From Bacillota bacterium (GTDB taxonomy: Bacteria; Bacillota; Clostridia; Lachnospirales; Lachnospiraceae): DNA of 64,000 nucleotides. A program made the position numbers and the translations under genes. The notes under the pieces were generated by a model, which saw only the letters and a list, made by a program, of their open reading frames with translations, did not search any database and had not been told where the DNA came from. The DNA lies in assembly GCA_029224465.1 (NCBI GenBank), contig JAQXUQ010000031.1, positions 1 to 64,000 on the forward strand, given 5' to 3'. Positions 56,808-64,000 of the stretch are shown here, in pieces (the first letter of the stretch is position 1; each line of letters opens with the position of its first letter).

Positions 56808-58329
56808 TTTCTTCCCTCATTTTGTAGATCTTCTCTTCTACTTCCTTCATTTTAGAAGGTGTCAGATCATAAAACTTCATGGCAAGAATATTGAAAGCTG
56901 CTCCGATCAGTTCCAATCCGTAATAGAACAACAGTCCGATTGCAAGAAGCTTGAAGCTGTAAGGCGTATCAAGATCCGGGAATTTGTCCGCAAAACCGAT
57001 CACCGCGAAACCTACGCCGACAAGCAGCGGTCCGAAAGAACTGATCATCTTGTCCATGAAGGAGAAGAGTGTTCCAACCATGCCGGGTATATATTTGCCG
57101 CTGCGGGATGCCTCATAGTCATTCACATCCGCGATCATCGGCGGGATGATGGAACTGGTAATCATCTGGAAGCCGCCGCCGACAACTGTAACGACGAACA
57201 GAAGAACCGTGAACAGGGTAAAGCCGGAGAACGGTGCACCGTAGCCGTTCGTATATCCGGGCAGATTGAGCGTTTTCGGATCCATGAAAAGCCAGATCAG
57301 AATAGCAACGGCATCCATCACAATCACGCCCCATGAACCGATCTGCATTGCTTTCTTAAGACCGAACTTCGCGCCGATCGCGCCTACACCCAGTGCCATC
57401 ATGACAAGGCCTACAATCGTTGTATAGAATGTCCAGCCTCCCGAAAGCTTGTAGTTTCCGGCTACAATTCCGTATAAAACAAGTAAAATCGCAGACGTCT
57501 TACAGGTATTGGCCAGCATGTCTGTTGCTCTGGTTACAATCATCATCTGCAGCGGGCGGTTGTGCGTAAGCACATCCAGGTAGTCACGGAAACGGATTTT
57601 CGGCTTCTTCGTGGCATTCGTCTCCGAAAAGTAAGGAATGTCCTTCGGCGCAATTGAAATATATGCAATGATAACGCCTGCGGACGCGATGAGCGCTACA
57701 ATCAGCCAGTATTCATGAAAAAGCTCCGCGCTGCCGAGCGTTCCGTACTTGACCGCCAGCGATGCTACAACCATCTGCATGACCGCGCGCATGATGCGGA
57801 CGATAACGGTCCCGACAATCGAAAGAATCGGGCGCTGCCTGGGATCATTGGTCAGGCAGACATTTCCTACGTGATTGGAAATATTCAGGAACGTATACCC
57901 GATATAATAAATCAGCGTAAAGATTACAAAGAAGACCGGACGCAGAGCCCCTTCCGGCAGCCGGTCTGTTACATTAAACATCAGAAAACTGTTAACAAAC
58001 AAAAGGATGCCGCCTGCTGTAAGGCAAAGTCTTGTTTTGCCGAATTTGTCCGTTTCATGGAAACGATCGACCAGAAATCCTACGATCGGATCGGTCACGC
58101 CGTCCCACAGGCGCATGATTGTCGAAAAACTGGATGCCAGAATAACTGCCATGCCGACATAACCGTTCAGATAATACGACATGATCATGGTCAGGCCCAT
58201 GTAAAGATTGACCGCCATATTGGCGCCGGAAAAGCCGATGATCCTCCAGACCGGTACGAAATGAATTCCATCGTCTTTCAAATACTTCGCGGCTTTTGCC
58301 GGGATGCCGCCTCTTGCTGTATCACTCAT
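56800..58329 (-). CDS. GPH family glycoside/sugar:cation symporter
   Basis: The protein is 509 residues from the ATG at 58329, chosen because AGGAGGTTATCC precedes it. It has twelve membrane helices of the glycoside-pentoside-hexuronide family, with MRLWDGVTDPIVGFLVDRF near helix 2, the usual DPxxG signature. It probably imports the glycoside cleaved by the GH2 enzyme, whose gene overlaps its end. It is divergent from the AraC gene at 58467, which likely controls it. Confidence 0.92.
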   Translation of the reverse strand: MSDTARGGIPAKAAKYLKDDGIHFVPVWRIIGFSGANMAVNLYMGLTMIMSYYLNGYVGMAVILASSFSTIMRLWDGVTDPIVGFLVDRFHETDKFGKTRLCLTAGGILLFVNSFLMFNVTDRLPEGALRPVFFVIFTLIYYIGYTFLNISNHVGNVCLTNDPRQRPILSIVGTVIVRIMRAVMQMVVASLAVKYGTLGSAELFHEYWLIVALIASAGVIIAYISIAPKDIPYFSETNATKKPKIRFRDYLDVLTHNRPLQMMIVTRATDMLANTCKTSAILLVLYGIVAGNYKLSGGWTFYTTIVGLVMMALGVGAIGAKFGLKKAMQIGSWGVIVMDAVAILIWLFMDPKTLNLPGYTNGYGAPFSGFTLFTVLLFVVTVVGGGFQMITSSIIPPMIADVNDYEASRSGKYIPGMVGTLFSFMDKMISSFGPLLVGVGFAVIGFADKFPDLDTPYSFKLLAIGLLFYYGLELIGAAFNILAMKFYDLTPSKMKEVEEKIYKMREENA

Positions 58330-58466
58330 TGGATAACCTCCTGTATATCTTCCTCTGGCGTTTTGCCAGGACCGCCTCAAGTCAGCAAGAGGATAGCATG
58401 AATCCCCCGTCCGTAATAGAATTTTATTCTCGATTTTAGTATAATATTCCCGGAGGTGTTCGCGAA

Positions 58467-59681
58467 GTGAATACACTGCAGAGCGGCCTTGAACTGATCC
58501 GGGGCTTATATCATGTTGAAATCACAGAAATCAGTTCCAGACAGGATGCAAAGAATTTCTCATCAAGGCATCTTCTGCATCCGTTGCAGATCCAGATGAC
58601 GCCTGAGGCTTTATGGATGATTCATGAAAATCAGGACACGAACAGTGTATATCTGATCCATGATGTACTGCTGATGTATTTTGCGGCTTTCCGCCTGCAA
58701 GGACACTTTATCATTCTCGGGCCATATACAACCCTGCTCCTGTCGCTTCGTGATTCGCAGCAGATTCTGGAAAGAAGCGGAATGAAAGAGATTTCACCCG
58801 GAGATGTGATGCTTTACCGCGAATCGTATCCGAGCCTGCGGGAAGCGGAGATTAAAAACATCGTGCGGACAATGATCCGCGTTCTAGATCCGGATTCACC
58901 GGTCAGAGTCTTTCATCAACCTGCGGAACCGGCAGCAAATGCCGCACAGGAAGAATGGGATGCATCGACCATTTTAATCAGTGGAGACTCGGATCGTCCG
59001 CATTATTCATCCCTGCTGGAAAAAAGGTATGCGCATGAACAGCAGTTCCTTGATGCGATCAGGAAGGGAAATACCCGCTCCGCTCTTTTAAACCTCGACA
59101 ATATGCAGCAGGATGTTACCTATCTGAAAAAGATCGGAACCACGATGGAAAATGAGCGGATCGGCGCCGCCATTACAAGGACAACCGTGCGGGTCGCAGC
59201 GCTGGAAGCGGGACTGCCGCCGATCATTGCAGACCGGCTCTCCAGTGAAAACACAAGACGCACACAATCTGCCAGAACAGTAACCCAGATTCTGGATGCC
59301 AAGGAAGATATGGTCAGGAACTTCTGTCAGGCAATGCGCATGAATCTCTTAAATTCCCACAGCGCGCTTGCCCAGAGTGTACTCTACTATCTGGAACATG
59401 AATACTATCATCCCATCCGGCTGCGGGATATCGCTGAAAATCTTGATACCTCCGGAAAAAAAATCATTCGTGTCTTCAGCGAAGAGTTCGGCGTCACACC
59501 GGTCGCGTACCTGAACCGCTACCGTGTGAAGAAAGCCGCAGAGCTGCTTCGTACAACACATCTGCCTGTAGGAGAGATCTGCGGGATGGTCGGGGTGGAA
59601 GACGCGAATTATTTTATCAAATTGTTCCGGCGCGAATATGGGAAGACGCCAACGCAGTATCGTAAGCAGAATAAGGTATGA
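58467..59681 (+). CDS. AraC family regulator with large N-terminal sensor, copy 1
   Basis: The protein is 404 residues from a GTG preceded by CGGAGGTG. The last 100 residues form the AraC double helix-turn-helix (PIRLRDIAENLDTSGKKIIRVFSEEFGVTP, then CGMVGVEDANYFIKLFRREYGKTP). The first 300 are not a cupin; they hold a GAF/PAS-like region (IHDVLLMYFAAFRLQGHFIILGPY) and a helical part (EKRYAHEQQFLDAIRKGN). Similar layouts occur in YesN-like Clostridia regulators. It is divergent from the GPH/GH2 operon. The next gene is a paralogue. Confidence 0.88.
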   Translation: MNTLQSGLELIRGLYHVEITEISSRQDAKNFSSRHLLHPLQIQMTPEALWMIHENQDTNSVYLIHDVLLMYFAAFRLQGHFIILGPYTTLLLSLRDSQQILERSGMKEISPGDVMLYRESYPSLREAEIKNIVRTMIRVLDPDSPVRVFHQPAEPAANAAQEEWDASTILISGDSDRPHYSSLLEKRYAHEQQFLDAIRKGNTRSALLNLDNMQQDVTYLKKIGTTMENERIGAAITRTTVRVAALEAGLPPIIADRLSSENTRRTQSARTVTQILDAKEDMVRNFCQAMRMNLLNSHSALAQSVLYYLEHEYYHPIRLRDIAENLDTSGKKIIRVFSEEFGVTPVAYLNRYRVKKAAELLRTTHLPVGEICGMVGVEDANYFIKLFRREYGKTPTQYRKQNKV

Positions 59682-59723
59682 GCTGAGGATAATCCGGCCA
59701 CGAAACAATAGAATAATATCGAT

Positions 59724-60914
59724 ATGAAAAATACAGAAATTTTCAACCTGATTACTTCGTATACAGAAGAAATCTTCCATTTGAAATTTACGCTGGCAGA
59801 TACAGAAGAAAAGATTACCGCGTTCAGCCGGGAGCATTACTTCCATCAGCTGCAGACATGGCTTTCACCGCAGGCACTGCAGCTGATTCTTGCGCAGGCA
59901 AATCACACACAGCTGAGTCGTTTCAAAGATGCTCTGCATCTTCAGCTGATTTTCTTTTATTATGAAGACATCCCCGTCCTTGCAGGTCCGTTTCTGACGG
60001 AGCCGGCTTCCCGGGGATTCTGCACGACACTGAAAAACCTGTACCCTGACAGGAATGTTTCGGTTGAGGAACTGCTGATTTATTTCGGAAAGTATCCGAT
60101 AATCCCGGAGGAAATTCTAAACCGCCTGTTTACTGCTCTCTGCAGAAAACTGGGACTGGATGACCTGGAATACCATGTTGTTTCTTATTCCGGCCCGGAC
60201 AGCCGGCAGCCTGACGATCCGGAATCTGCCGTGCGGATAGCAAGTGAAGCTCTGGAACACCATTACCGGGAAGAAGCTCAGTTTATGGATGCTGTTGAAC
60301 GTGGAAATGTTCAGGAAGCTTTGCGCTATCTCCGTACGATGGATACGGATGCCCGGGCGCTCTGGAATACGGCACCGCTTCACACCTATAAGGCTGGTGC
60401 GGCTGTTACCCGGACTATGGCCAGAACTGCCGCGTATCGTGCCGGAGTTCCGGCGGCATTGATACACCGGATTACTTCGCAAAGTGCGAGACAAATTACT
60501 ATGGCGAGCTCCGTCGGAGAAATTCTGAGGGAGAAAGAAAATGTTGTGCAGGATCTGTGTCTGGCAGTTGCTCGGATGAGGTCCGGTAAGTATTCGGCAC
60601 TGGTTCAGACTATTTTTTATGCTCTTGATACAGGATACGTGCAGGATATCAGTGAGAATAATCTGGCAAGTGAAATGGGGGTGTCGCAAAGTTATATGAT
60701 TGCGGCGTTCCGCCGGGAAACCGGGCAGACGCCCGGGCAGTATCTTCTGAATATCCGCCTGAAAAACGCAGCCCGTATGCTCTCTTCTTCAGGAGAAAGC
60801 ATACGGGCCATCGCCGGAAAATGCGGTATTCCGGACAGTAATTATTTTGCCAGATTATTCCGGGCACGTTACGGATGTACACCGACGGAATATAGAAAAA
60901 AATACTGCATATAA
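59724..60914 (+). CDS. AraC family regulator with large N-terminal sensor, copy 2
   Basis: The protein has 396 residues and aligns with the upstream copy over its whole length (HYFHQLQTWLSPQALQLIL against HLLHPLQIQMTPEALWMIH; then EEAQFMDAVERGN, and the C-terminal SNYFARLFRARYGCTPTEYRKKY). The C-terminal helix-turn-helix is intact. It lies 42 bp after copy 1 with no clear Shine-Dalgarno and converges with the carboxylesterase gene. The two copies probably arose by tandem duplication, one for each of the two flanking GPH transporter operons. Confidence 0.88.
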   Translation: MKNTEIFNLITSYTEEIFHLKFTLADTEEKITAFSREHYFHQLQTWLSPQALQLILAQANHTQLSRFKDALHLQLIFFYYEDIPVLAGPFLTEPASRGFCTTLKNLYPDRNVSVEELLIYFGKYPIIPEEILNRLFTALCRKLGLDDLEYHVVSYSGPDSRQPDDPESAVRIASEALEHHYREEAQFMDAVERGNVQEALRYLRTMDTDARALWNTAPLHTYKAGAAVTRTMARTAAYRAGVPAALIHRITSQSARQITMASSVGEILREKENVVQDLCLAVARMRSGKYSALVQTIFYALDTGYVQDISENNLASEMGVSQSYMIAAFRRETGQTPGQYLLNIRLKNAARMLSSSGESIRAIAGKCGIPDSNYFARLFRARYGCTPTEYRKKYCI

Positions 60915-60929
60915 GATCTGCAAACGGGA

Positions 60930-62234
60930 TTACGCGTGTATCTGAACGCCTGTGTCACCAAACTCAAGATAAGGTCCCGATGGCCGGCTCATGGGACGCC
61001 ATTCGGGAATAGCCGGACTTTTCGGATATCCGTTTTCCGCAAAACAGCAGAGTGCGGACAAAAGTGCATTGCTCAGTGCATAGTCCTTTTCCTCCATCGG
61101 ACGCCAGCAGTGCCGGAGCGTTTCCATGGTGTACCATAGCTCTGCCGAATGAAAAGCACCGGCATCGTCGCCCGGAAGCCTCCTTGTGAACCGGAAATAC
61201 CAAGCCGGTTTCCTGTGCAGTTTGTTAACGGAAGTACAGAAGCTCACGGCCATTCGGTTCAGAATCTCCGGAAGCATATCCTCTGAATTGGTGCTGAGAA
61301 GATACGGGATATCAGCCATTTTCCCTTCCGAAACAGCCTTAGCCGGGTCTTCCGGGATCAGATTCCCGTCAATATGCGGGCAGAGATGATTCAGCAGCTC
61401 CCTGTCTGCGGAAACCTTAACGGCATTCAGGACTTCTTCCGGTGTTTTCCGGCGCCACTCCTCCAGCGTAACGCCGAGCCGTTTTGTAATTCGGGCGCAG
61501 TATGACAGACTGTCATGAACCGGTGTTACGGCGGCAAATTCCCGGCCGATTCCTCCGCCGCTGCTCATGCAGGCTCCTGCGATAAGGGGCTTTACGGATG
61601 GCGAAAGAACCAGCTGCTGAATACTCATGGCACCGGCCGACTGACCGTAAAGCGTGATTCGTTCCGGATCACCGCCGAATGAGGCAATGTGGCGTCTTAT
61701 CCACCGGATGGCCTCAACCTGGTCATACAGGCCATAATTCCCGGTGTGACCGGATTCTTCTTCCAATTCGCGGCTGCACAGGAAGCCGAAAACTCCCAGA
61801 CGGTAATTGATACTCACAAAGATCACACCACGCTTTGCAAATTCCGTACCATTCATGTGCATCTCATTTCCGCAGCCACCCATGAATGCGCCGCCGTGAA
61901 TATAGAGGACGACCGGGGCGCCGCAGGCATACGCCGGGGACCAGATATTCAGGAAAAGGCAGTCTTCGCTGTAGTCAAAATGCATACCTTTCCTGAATTC
62001 CCGATAATAAAACGGTTCCGGGTTTTTCAGAGACTCATCATCATAGGTGCGCATCTGAACGCAGGCAGCCCCGAAAGAGGTAGCATCGTACACACCATCC
62101 CAGTTATTCACCGGGACCGGATACTTCCAGCGCTCTGCAGCCGCGTAGCGGATACCGCGAAATTCACAGATTCCTTCGTCATTCATCAGGCCGCGGATGG
62201 TGCCGCAGTCTGTCTCTTTCTCAATGGTTTTCAT
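60930..62234 (-). CDS. Type B carboxylesterase
   Basis: A 434-residue alpha/beta hydrolase of the carboxylesterase type B family. The sequence shows GTIRGLMNDEGICEFRGIRYA at the N-terminus, EDCLFLNIWSP, the oxyanion YIHGGAFMGG and nucleophile Ser199 in GQSAGAMS. A His typical of the triad is expected in the C-terminal region but was not pinned down. It has no signal peptide. Its start overlaps the end of the second GPH transporter, so it probably de-esterifies an imported acylated glycoside. Confidence 0.88.
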   Translation of the reverse strand: MKTIEKETDCGTIRGLMNDEGICEFRGIRYAAAERWKYPVPVNNWDGVYDATSFGAACVQMRTYDDESLKNPEPFYYREFRKGMHFDYSEDCLFLNIWSPAYACGAPVVLYIHGGAFMGGCGNEMHMNGTEFAKRGVIFVSINYRLGVFGFLCSRELEEESGHTGNYGLYDQVEAIRWIRRHIASFGGDPERITLYGQSAGAMSIQQLVLSPSVKPLIAGACMSSGGGIGREFAAVTPVHDSLSYCARITKRLGVTLEEWRRKTPEEVLNAVKVSADRELLNHLCPHIDGNLIPEDPAKAVSEGKMADIPYLLSTNSEDMLPEILNRMAVSFCTSVNKLHRKPAWYFRFTRRLPGDDAGAFHSAELWYTMETLRHCWRPMEEKDYALSNALLSALCCFAENGYPKSPAIPEWRPMSRPSGPYLEFGDTGVQIHA

Positions 62235-63673
62235 TTGTCCTCTGCCTCACCGTCAGTATTTTCATCTGCTGCGGCAGCTTTTCTTCTTGCCTCAAGTACT
62301 CCATGAACTTCCTGTGTCTTTTTCTGATTCAGGTTGTAAATGAGACCAATACCTAGGAGCGTAATCAGTGCGCCGATCATAGGCATTGTCAGCGTCAGGA
62401 TACGGACATTGGGGCCAAATGTTTCCGGCTGTACCTTTGCGCCTTTAACAAATCCGATCGCACCGATCGCCCAGGAAATAATCGCGTTGACGATGGCAGA
62501 TCCGATCTTGCGGGAAAAGGTGTAGACAGAGTAGAGTGTTCCGTCCGAACGCTCGCCGTTCTTGTATTCCTGATAATCGATGGCGTCAGTCACGAGCGCC
62601 CATACCAGCATGATGAAGATCGTGCTGCCAAACCCGGCAACGGTATTGGCGAACATGAATACATACGGATTGGAAATCGGAAACGCAAGCAGAATGCTGT
62701 AGCCGATAAGACTCAGCACGGCACCGATTAAAATCAGGGTGCGTTTTCCGATCTTCTTTGAGAGGTGCGGCACCAGCCAGAATGCCAGAAACATCATGGG
62801 AAGACTGATATAGGAACTGGCTGCCATGACTCTGGGCTGATGATAATACTCGCGGTACAGGTAGCTGTTGACGCTTTGTGCGGAAAAGAACATGCTGCCG
62901 ATCGATGCAATCATAACACCCACAAGAGGTCGGTTTGTGAAGGCCTCTCTGACTACTTTGAAAAAGCTGAACTTTGCTTTTGTCCTGGTTCCGTCCGCCT
63001 GCACGGAATACTTCAGAGGCTGTCTTACCCGCTCTTTGGAAAACGCGATCAACATCGAGTAAAATACAATCGTTCCGATACCTGCAATGACCGCCATCAG
63101 GAAATATCCGCCTGCATTCGGATTGTTGTTTGCGTCCCAGATTGCGAGGGAAACGATCGGCAAGAAAAGCATACCTACGCCCATTCCTCCAAAGGATCTT
63201 GCTCGGGACAATTTGGTTCTTTCAACAGGATCCGTCGTGATGACACTGGCCATGGCGCCATACGGCATGGAAGTTCCTGTATATGCCATTCCGTAGAGAA
63301 TATAGGAAACGGCAACCCATGTGTGTTTGAGAAGTGACGGGAACGAAGAAACATCTGCAAAGCACATCAGTCCGGCCACAGCGAGCGGAACCATGAACAG
63401 TTTTACCCATGGCTTGAACTTGTCCTGCGTTTTTCCGATATGGAAGTGGTCAGGAAGCGAGCCGATCAGCGGATCGTTGATTGCATCCCAGATTTTTGCC
63501 ACCAGAATCAGACCGGCCATCCATTTCGGGTCGATTCCGAGAACATAGGTACAGAAAGTGAGGAAAAATGCGCTCACATACAGGTTGACAAGACTTCCGC
63601 CGAAGTCCCCGCAGAAATAGCCGAACTGTTCCAGCACGGATACTTTCTGATTACTTGGATTTTCTTTATTCAT
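62231..63673 (-). CDS. GPH family glycoside/sugar:cation symporter, second copy
   Basis: A 480-residue transporter with twelve helices and the GPH signature KIWDAINDPLIGSLPDHF. It is related to the transporter at 56800 but clearly diverged. Its stop overlaps the carboxylesterase start by four bases, so it pairs with that enzyme. The two GPH genes, each coupled to one hydrolase, frame the two AraC genes. GGAG precedes the start at a long spacing. Confidence 0.92.
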   Translation of the reverse strand: MNKENPSNQKVSVLEQFGYFCGDFGGSLVNLYVSAFFLTFCTYVLGIDPKWMAGLILVAKIWDAINDPLIGSLPDHFHIGKTQDKFKPWVKLFMVPLAVAGLMCFADVSSFPSLLKHTWVAVSYILYGMAYTGTSMPYGAMASVITTDPVERTKLSRARSFGGMGVGMLFLPIVSLAIWDANNNPNAGGYFLMAVIAGIGTIVFYSMLIAFSKERVRQPLKYSVQADGTRTKAKFSFFKVVREAFTNRPLVGVMIASIGSMFFSAQSVNSYLYREYYHQPRVMAASSYISLPMMFLAFWLVPHLSKKIGKRTLILIGAVLSLIGYSILLAFPISNPYVFMFANTVAGFGSTIFIMLVWALVTDAIDYQEYKNGERSDGTLYSVYTFSRKIGSAIVNAIISWAIGAIGFVKGAKVQPETFGPNVRILTLTMPMIGALITLLGIGLIYNLNQKKTQEVHGVLEARRKAAAADENTDGEAEDK

Positions 63674-64000
63674 CCTTTCTGGTTCTCCTTTCAGACAAGC
63701 AGATCGACTTGTATCGATCGTTTTATTGTCTAAATCATACGGAGAACCCTGTATAAAATATAGCAGAATACGTAGCTAATAAGGATAATATATTACTACT
63801 TCTTATCCTACAGCACTTCGTTCAGTCCGCTGTGGATCAGACGCACGTTTTTCGCAGCTGCGTACAGTGATTCCGATCGCGCAGAATACGAATGCCTTCT
63901 CCTGTTCCATATTGGTTCATAATAACTACCTCCATGGCAGCATCCTGTCGCAGCCTGCTCTGTCTGTATACCTACGTAGAGTAGAGCACATGTTATCCGC
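63674..64000. other. Right-edge intergenic region with one possible small gene
   Basis: A minus-strand frame 63837-63920 has a strong GGAGGT site and encodes 27 residues (MNQYGTGEGIRILRDRNHCT, then a short tail). The stretch GEGIRILRDRNHCTQ loosely resembles the start of an XRE-type helix-turn-helix, so it may be a truncated remnant. An AAGGATAA / TTCTTATCCT stem lies at 63780-63810. Nothing else was recognised. Confidence 0.3.

Noticed and set aside
56800-58476. A 49-residue longer start for the first GPH transporter
   Set aside because: The extension has no Shine-Dalgarno and covers the divergent promoter region; AGGAGG lies before the ATG at 58329.
1-64000. tRNA, rRNA and insertion-sequence genes
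   Set aside because: No tRNA-like cloverleaf, rRNA segment or transposase/integrase gene was recognised in any intergenic region, although weakly conserved RNAs could escape reading by eye.

Overview
The window reads as a chromosome segment of a gut-type Clostridia, most likely a Lachnospiraceae member. The reasons are Gram-positive Shine-Dalgarno sites, Gly-Cys lipobox solute-binding lipoproteins with Ala/Thr/Glu-rich linkers, an LPxTG sortase pilus, AraC-type response regulators paired with LNPHF histidine kinases, GPH and TRAP transporters, and base composition that alternates between GC-rich metabolic genes and AT-richer surface or accessory genes. The species cannot be named from sequence alone. 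About 50 protein genes are supported. No rRNA, tRNA or CRISPR was recognised.

Layout. (1) 1-10.1 kb is a uronate (pectin-type) catabolic region: TRAP transporter DctPQM (DctM cut by the window edge), its LytS/AraC-type two-component system, the cupin KdgF, a KduD-type dehydrogenase, KduI and an AraC regulator. (2) 10.1-14.6 kb holds a DUF1287 protein, a frameshifted isochorismatase-family hydrolase, the fluoride channel CrcB, a SRAP/YedK protein and an iron alcohol dehydrogenase. (3) 15.1-27.4 kb is a seven-gene sortase pilus operon on the minus strand: small coiled-coil protein, signal peptidase with a long acidic extension, 2149-residue adhesin, LPSTGG major pilin, class C sortase, anchor pilin, and a sortase-like protein that lacks the catalytic His and Arg. 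(4) 28-30.3 kb holds a membrane alpha/beta hydrolase and a MarR regulator. (5) 31.1-40.2 kb is an iron/sugar-phosphate-type ABC transporter whose ATPase carries a large insertion, with a three-component sensor (binding protein, histidine kinase, divergent response regulator). (6) 40.9-47.8 kb holds a glycosyltransferase with an unusual N-terminal domain, a LuxR regulator, putrescine aminotransferase behind a possible attenuator, an NhaC transporter, a cytidylate-kinase-like protein and a small membrane protein. (7) 47.8-53.5 kb is a sugar-acid operon (GntR, GntP, split altronate-dehydratase-like enzyme, LarA-type nickel racemase/epimerase) plus a TetR gene. (8) 53.6-63.7 kb holds a RelBE-type toxin-antitoxin pair and a glycoside locus: GH2 enzyme, carboxylesterase, two GPH transporters and two paralogous AraC regulators.

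The most unexplained material is non-coding. Two families of long imperfect palindromes are present. Family A is about 170 bp with a CAAGACA core (three full copies and one half copy, 5.7-7.0 kb). Family B is fixed at 152-154 bp and is built from seven GCAAGAA boxes in alternating orientation (six copies, at 12.7-13.3, 14.8 and 40.3-40.7 kb). In addition, GC-rich tandem repeats of 18-41 bp sit at or just past the stop codon of many genes, sometimes beginning inside the last codons, and several proteins carry Ala/Gly-rich in-frame linkers that may come from the same process.
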